A stretch of 64,000 nt of DNA from Burkholderiales bacterium RIFOXYD12_FULL_59_19. Its GTDB lineage: Bacteria > Pseudomonadota > Gammaproteobacteria > Burkholderiales > Burkholderiaceae_C. The stretch's first letter is position 1, and each line of letters begins with the position of its first letter. The stretch lies in NCBI GenBank assembly GCA_001771065.1, contig MESQ01000007.1, positions 40,464-104,463 of the forward strand, read 5' to 3'. Position numbers and translations under genes: made by a program. Shown piece after piece: positions 60,336 through 64,000 of this stretch. The notes beneath the pieces were generated by a model that did no database searches, was not told the origin of the DNA, and saw nothing but the letters and a program-made list of their open reading frames with translations.

Positions 60336-60345
60336 GGACCGAGCG

Positions 60346-61401
60346 ATGGCAAATTTCCTGACCCGTACCCGCGGCCGCGTCCATGGCAGGACCAGCCTGC
60401 ACTGGACCGACTGGGTTTCTTACGCCTACCTGCTGGCCGGCCTGATCGTGATGTTCGGGCCGGTGCTCTGGCTGGTCATGTCGTCGTTCAAAACCGAAAG
60501 CGCACTGAGCCAGTTCCCGCCGAGCTTCCTGCCCTACAGCCAGAAGGAGGTGGTGGTCGCGGGCCATGACAAGCCTTTGCCGCTGTACCGGGCCAAGGAC
60601 GAACAGGGCCAGACGCGCGAACTGGCGCAGGTGCGCCGCATCGGCATCGTGGCCACCATGGTGGATCCGGCCCAGCCGCAGACCGAGATCCGCGTCAACA
60701 TCAAGGACCGCCAGCCGGTCAATGAACTCAAATTTGCGAGCGGCAATTACACCGAGCTGTTCGCCAAGTTCAGCTTCGGCACCTACCTGTGGAACAGCGT
60801 CTTCATCACCGTGGTGGCCACCCTCATCACCCTGCTGTTCAATTCCATGGCGGCGTTTGCGCTGTCCAAGTACCAGTTCACCGGCCAGAAGACGGTGTTC
60901 GTGCTGATCATCGCCACCTTGATGATTCCGCCCACCATCATCCTGGTGCCGGCCTTCCTGGTGATCTCCAGCATGGGCTTGCTGAACAACCTGTGGGGCG
61001 TGATCCTGCCCGCGGTGGCCACGCCCACCGGCGTGTTCCTGCTGCGCCAGTACATGCTGACCATTCCCGACGAGTTGCTGGAGGCCGCCCGCATGGACAA
61101 CGCCAGCGAATGGCGCATCTACTGGCGCATCATCCTGCCGCTGGCGGCGCCGGCGATGGCGGTGCTGGCCATCTTCTCGTTCATGTGGCGCTGGAACGAT
61201 TTCCTCTGGCCGCTGATCGTGCTGTCCAGGTCAGAGCACTTCACCCTGCAGCTGGCGCTCAACGCCTTCCAGGGCGAGCTCAACACACAGTGGCATTACC
61301 TGCTGGCCATGACCGTCATCACGCTGATCCCGATCACCCTGGTCTTCACCTTTTTGCAGAAGTACATCGCCACCGGCATCGCCAGCGCCGGTGTGAAGTA
61401 A
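60346..61401 (+). CDS. sugar ABC transporter permease (MalG/UgpE type)
   Basis: A 351-residue inner-membrane protein. The EAA loop is LLEAARMDNASEWRIYWRII, followed by LPLAAPAMAVLAIFSF. A periplasmic loop of about 100 residues after the first helix (about 50-150) is larger than in most MalG proteins. It forms the channel with the preceding permease. Followed by the ATPase after 27 bp. Confidence 0.87.
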   Translation: MANFLTRTRGRVHGRTSLHWTDWVSYAYLLAGLIVMFGPVLWLVMSSFKTESALSQFPPSFLPYSQKEVVVAGHDKPLPLYRAKDEQGQTRELAQVRRIGIVATMVDPAQPQTEIRVNIKDRQPVNELKFASGNYTELFAKFSFGTYLWNSVFITVVATLITLLFNSMAAFALSKYQFTGQKTVFVLIIATLMIPPTIILVPAFLVISSMGLLNNLWGVILPAVATPTGVFLLRQYMLTIPDELLEAARMDNASEWRIYWRIILPLAAPAMAVLAIFSFMWRWNDFLWPLIVLSRSEHFTLQLALNAFQGELNTQWHYLLAMTVITLIPITLVFTFLQKYIATGIASAGVK

Positions 61402-61428
61402 CTGCCTGAACCCTCGATAGGACTTTTC

Positions 61429-62430
<1,002 letters not shown>

Positions 62431-62485
62431 GCCCATCCATGCCGACGGGGTCGGTCACGGATCAATCAATCCATAGGAGAAACGA

Positions 62486-64000
62486 ATGAAGACTTTCGGA
62501 CGCGCCCGCGTATCCCGGGCGCACGAACACGGCGTCGATCTGTCGCTCGAAGGCGGCGCCGGCTTTAGCATTCAGGTGCTGGAATCCACCCTGGTTCGCG
62601 TGCGCTACCAACCGGCGACCGGCTACCGCGAGCCACGCACCTGGGCCATCGCGCCGCAAGCCGGCGAGGACGTCGCCTGGACCGGGCGCCAGCGCGACGA
62701 CACCGGCGGATTCAGTCGCCCTGGGGCACAACTGATCGAGCAGCCCGGACAAGTGACCTTGCGCACCAGCGCACTTTCGGTGACGCTCAAGGAAGATCCG
62801 CTGAACCTGTCGTGGCAAGACGGCGAGGGACGCGCGCTCTTCAGCGACCGGGCGACCTCCTCGTATTTCGCGAGTCAACGCACCGGCGCCGTCCGCCACT
62901 ATTTGCAGCGCGACCGCGCCGAGCGCTACTACGGCCTGGGTGACAAGACCGGGCCGCTTGACCTGCATGGCAGGCGCTTGCGCACGCTGGCGCTGGACTC
63001 TCTGGGCTACGACCCGAAAGTCGGTGATCCGCTGTACAAACACTGGCCGTTTGTGCTGACGCGTGCCCCCGGTGGCCAGTGGTGGGGCATCTATTACGAC
63101 ACCTTGTCGGCGTGCACCTTCGACCTGGGTTGCGAACACGACAACTACCACGACCCGTTCCGTTATGTCGAAATCGATGACGGCGACCTGGACTATTACG
63201 TCATGGTGGGGGACACTCCCGGTGACGTGATCGCACAGTTTGTGCGCCTGATCGGCGGCACCCATTTACCGCCGCGCTGGTCGCTGGGGTTTGCCCAAAC
63301 GGCGATGGGGCTGACCGATGCGAGCGACGCGCAAAAGCAACTCGATGGCTTCATCACGCGCATCGAAGCCGAGGGCATCGCGTGTTCGTCCTTCCACTAC
63401 GGTTCGGGCTATTCGTCGCGCGGCAAGCGCCGTTATGTGTTCACCTGGAATAGCGACAAGTTCCCTGACCCGAAGTCGCTGAACGCCCGGTTCCACGCGG
63501 CCGGCATGCATGTGGTGGCCAATCTTAAGCCCTGCCTGCTCGATGACCACCCGGCCTATGGCGAGGTGCGCGCGCAGGGCGGTTTTATCCACGACGCCCA
63601 AAGCGGGCAACCCGTGGTGGAGCAATTCTGGGACGGCGTTGGAGCCCACCTCGATTTCACCCATCCCGCGGCCGTCGCCTGGTGGCAAAAGAACCTGCAG
63701 GCGCAGGTGCTCGACTACGGCATCGATACCGGCTGGAACGACAACAACGAATACGCCATCATGGACGATGGCGCCATGTGCCACGGTTTTGGCGAAGCCA
63801 TCCCCATGCACCGCGCACGCCCCCTGCATCCCTTGCTGATGACGCGGGCCACTTTTGAGGCGCAGGCCGTGCACCGTCCCGACGCCGAGGTCTTTACCGT
63901 CACGCGCGGCGGCTCGCCGGGGATCCAGCGCTACGCCCAAACCTGGACCGGCGACAACACCACCAGTTGGGAAACCATGCGCTGGAACATCCGCACGGGT
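62486..64000 (+). CDS. glycoside hydrolase family 31 alpha-glucosidase, 3' end outside the window
   Basis: The first 505 codons of a GH31 enzyme, start ATG at 62486 after TAGGAGA; the frame is open to the window end. An N-terminal beta-sandwich domain precedes the TIM barrel. The nucleophile motif reads TGWNDNNE (Asp419) and the acid/base motif reads WTGDNTTSW (Asp490). It would hydrolyse alpha-glucosides entering through the ABC importer just upstream. No signal peptide is seen, so the enzyme is probably cytosolic. Confidence 0.92.
   Translation, partial: MKTFGRARVSRAHEHGVDLSLEGGAGFSIQVLESTLVRVRYQPATGYREPRTWAIAPQAGEDVAWTGRQRDDTGGFSRPGAQLIEQPGQVTLRTSALSVTLKEDPLNLSWQDGEGRALFSDRATSSYFASQRTGAVRHYLQRDRAERYYGLGDKTGPLDLHGRRLRTLALDSLGYDPKVGDPLYKHWPFVLTRAPGGQWWGIYYDTLSACTFDLGCEHDNYHDPFRYVEIDDGDLDYYVMVGDTPGDVIAQFVRLIGGTHLPPRWSLGFAQTAMGLTDASDAQKQLDGFITRIEAEGIACSSFHYGSGYSSRGKRRYVFTWNSDKFPDPKSLNARFHAAGMHVVANLKPCLLDDHPAYGEVRAQGGFIHDAQSGQPVVEQFWDGVGAHLDFTHPAAVAWWQKNLQAQVLDYGIDTGWNDNNEYAIMDDGAMCHGFGEAIPMHRARPLHPLLMTRATFEAQAVHRPDAEVFTVTRGGSPGIQRYAQTWTGDNTTSWETMRWNIRTG

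Noticed and set aside
62462..63940. Two minus-strand frames opposite the GH31 gene
   Set aside because: The plus strand carries a full GH31 frame with catalytic motifs; the minus frames are its shadows.

Overview
The window reads as chromosomal DNA of a betaproteobacterium, most likely Burkholderiales / Comamonadaceae (Rhodoferax-Polaromonas-like). This rests on gene order and family resemblance: rplM-rpsI followed by a DUF6776 protein, a bactofilin and ErpA; ampD next to pilR-pilS and nrdA-nrdB; a nearly 2000-residue tandem UvrA; a PAKAAAK-type H1-like protein; and an intergenic palindrome of a kind I associate with comamonads. I could not run a database search, so the taxonomic call is inference. 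I saw no rRNA, tRNA, CRISPR array, insertion sequence or prophage. Coding density is high.

Layout. 1-4 kb: remnants of an aromatic (quinate/protocatechuate-type) gene set, namely a VOC dioxygenase-like protein, a dehydroshikimate-dehydratase-like TIM barrel and a PcaB-like lyase (the last two lacking expected catalytic residues), then an AEC transporter. 4-6.3 kb: a tightly overlapping operon (HMG-CoA lyase, YbaK-type deacylase, DUF1289, hydroxychromene isomerase-like). 6.4-12.4 kb: the giant UvrA with two palindromic repeats inserted in frame. 12.4-21.6 kb: housekeeping genes (rlmJ, rplM-rpsI, DUF6776, bactofilin, erpA, anmK, M23 peptidase, tyrS, dtd, rodA). 21.8-30.2 kb: tldD, aroG behind a clear Phe/Tyr/Trp-rich leader-peptide attenuator, mpl, an unrecognised protein with a TlpA-like thioredoxin, accB-accC and prmA. 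30.2-36.8 kb: a zinc-ribbon DUF3426 protein, the H1-like protein, and nrdA-nrdB behind two NrdR-like boxes exactly 31 bp apart. 36.1-41 kb: ampD, pilR, pilS, a PP0621-type small protein and a CcsA/YpjD-like protein. 41-49 kb: ffh, an MCE (Mla-like) operon without its ATPase, and a GGDEF-EAL protein. 49-57 kb: recG, a CBS-domain protein behind a perfect FNR box, DUF2007, oxyR with a broken Dyp-peroxidase gene after it, ubiA, proC, glpK and a GlpR-like repressor. 57.9-64 kb: a sugar ABC importer (binding protein, two permeases, ATPase) and a GH31 alpha-glucosidase cut by the window edge.

Functional links. ErpA and the regulatory sites (FNR, NrdR and OxyR contexts) suggest a facultative, oxygen-responsive lifestyle. 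Mpl, AnmK and AmpD form a peptidoglycan-recycling theme scattered over the window. The strongest regulatory discovery is the aroG leader: a 22-codon peptide with nine aromatic codons, a region able to act as antiterminator, and an intrinsic terminator just before aroG. The most unusual evolutionary features are the catalytically degenerate aromatic-pathway homologues, the in-frame palindromes in uvrA, and the Dyp-peroxidase gene that has lost its haem-ligand segment.
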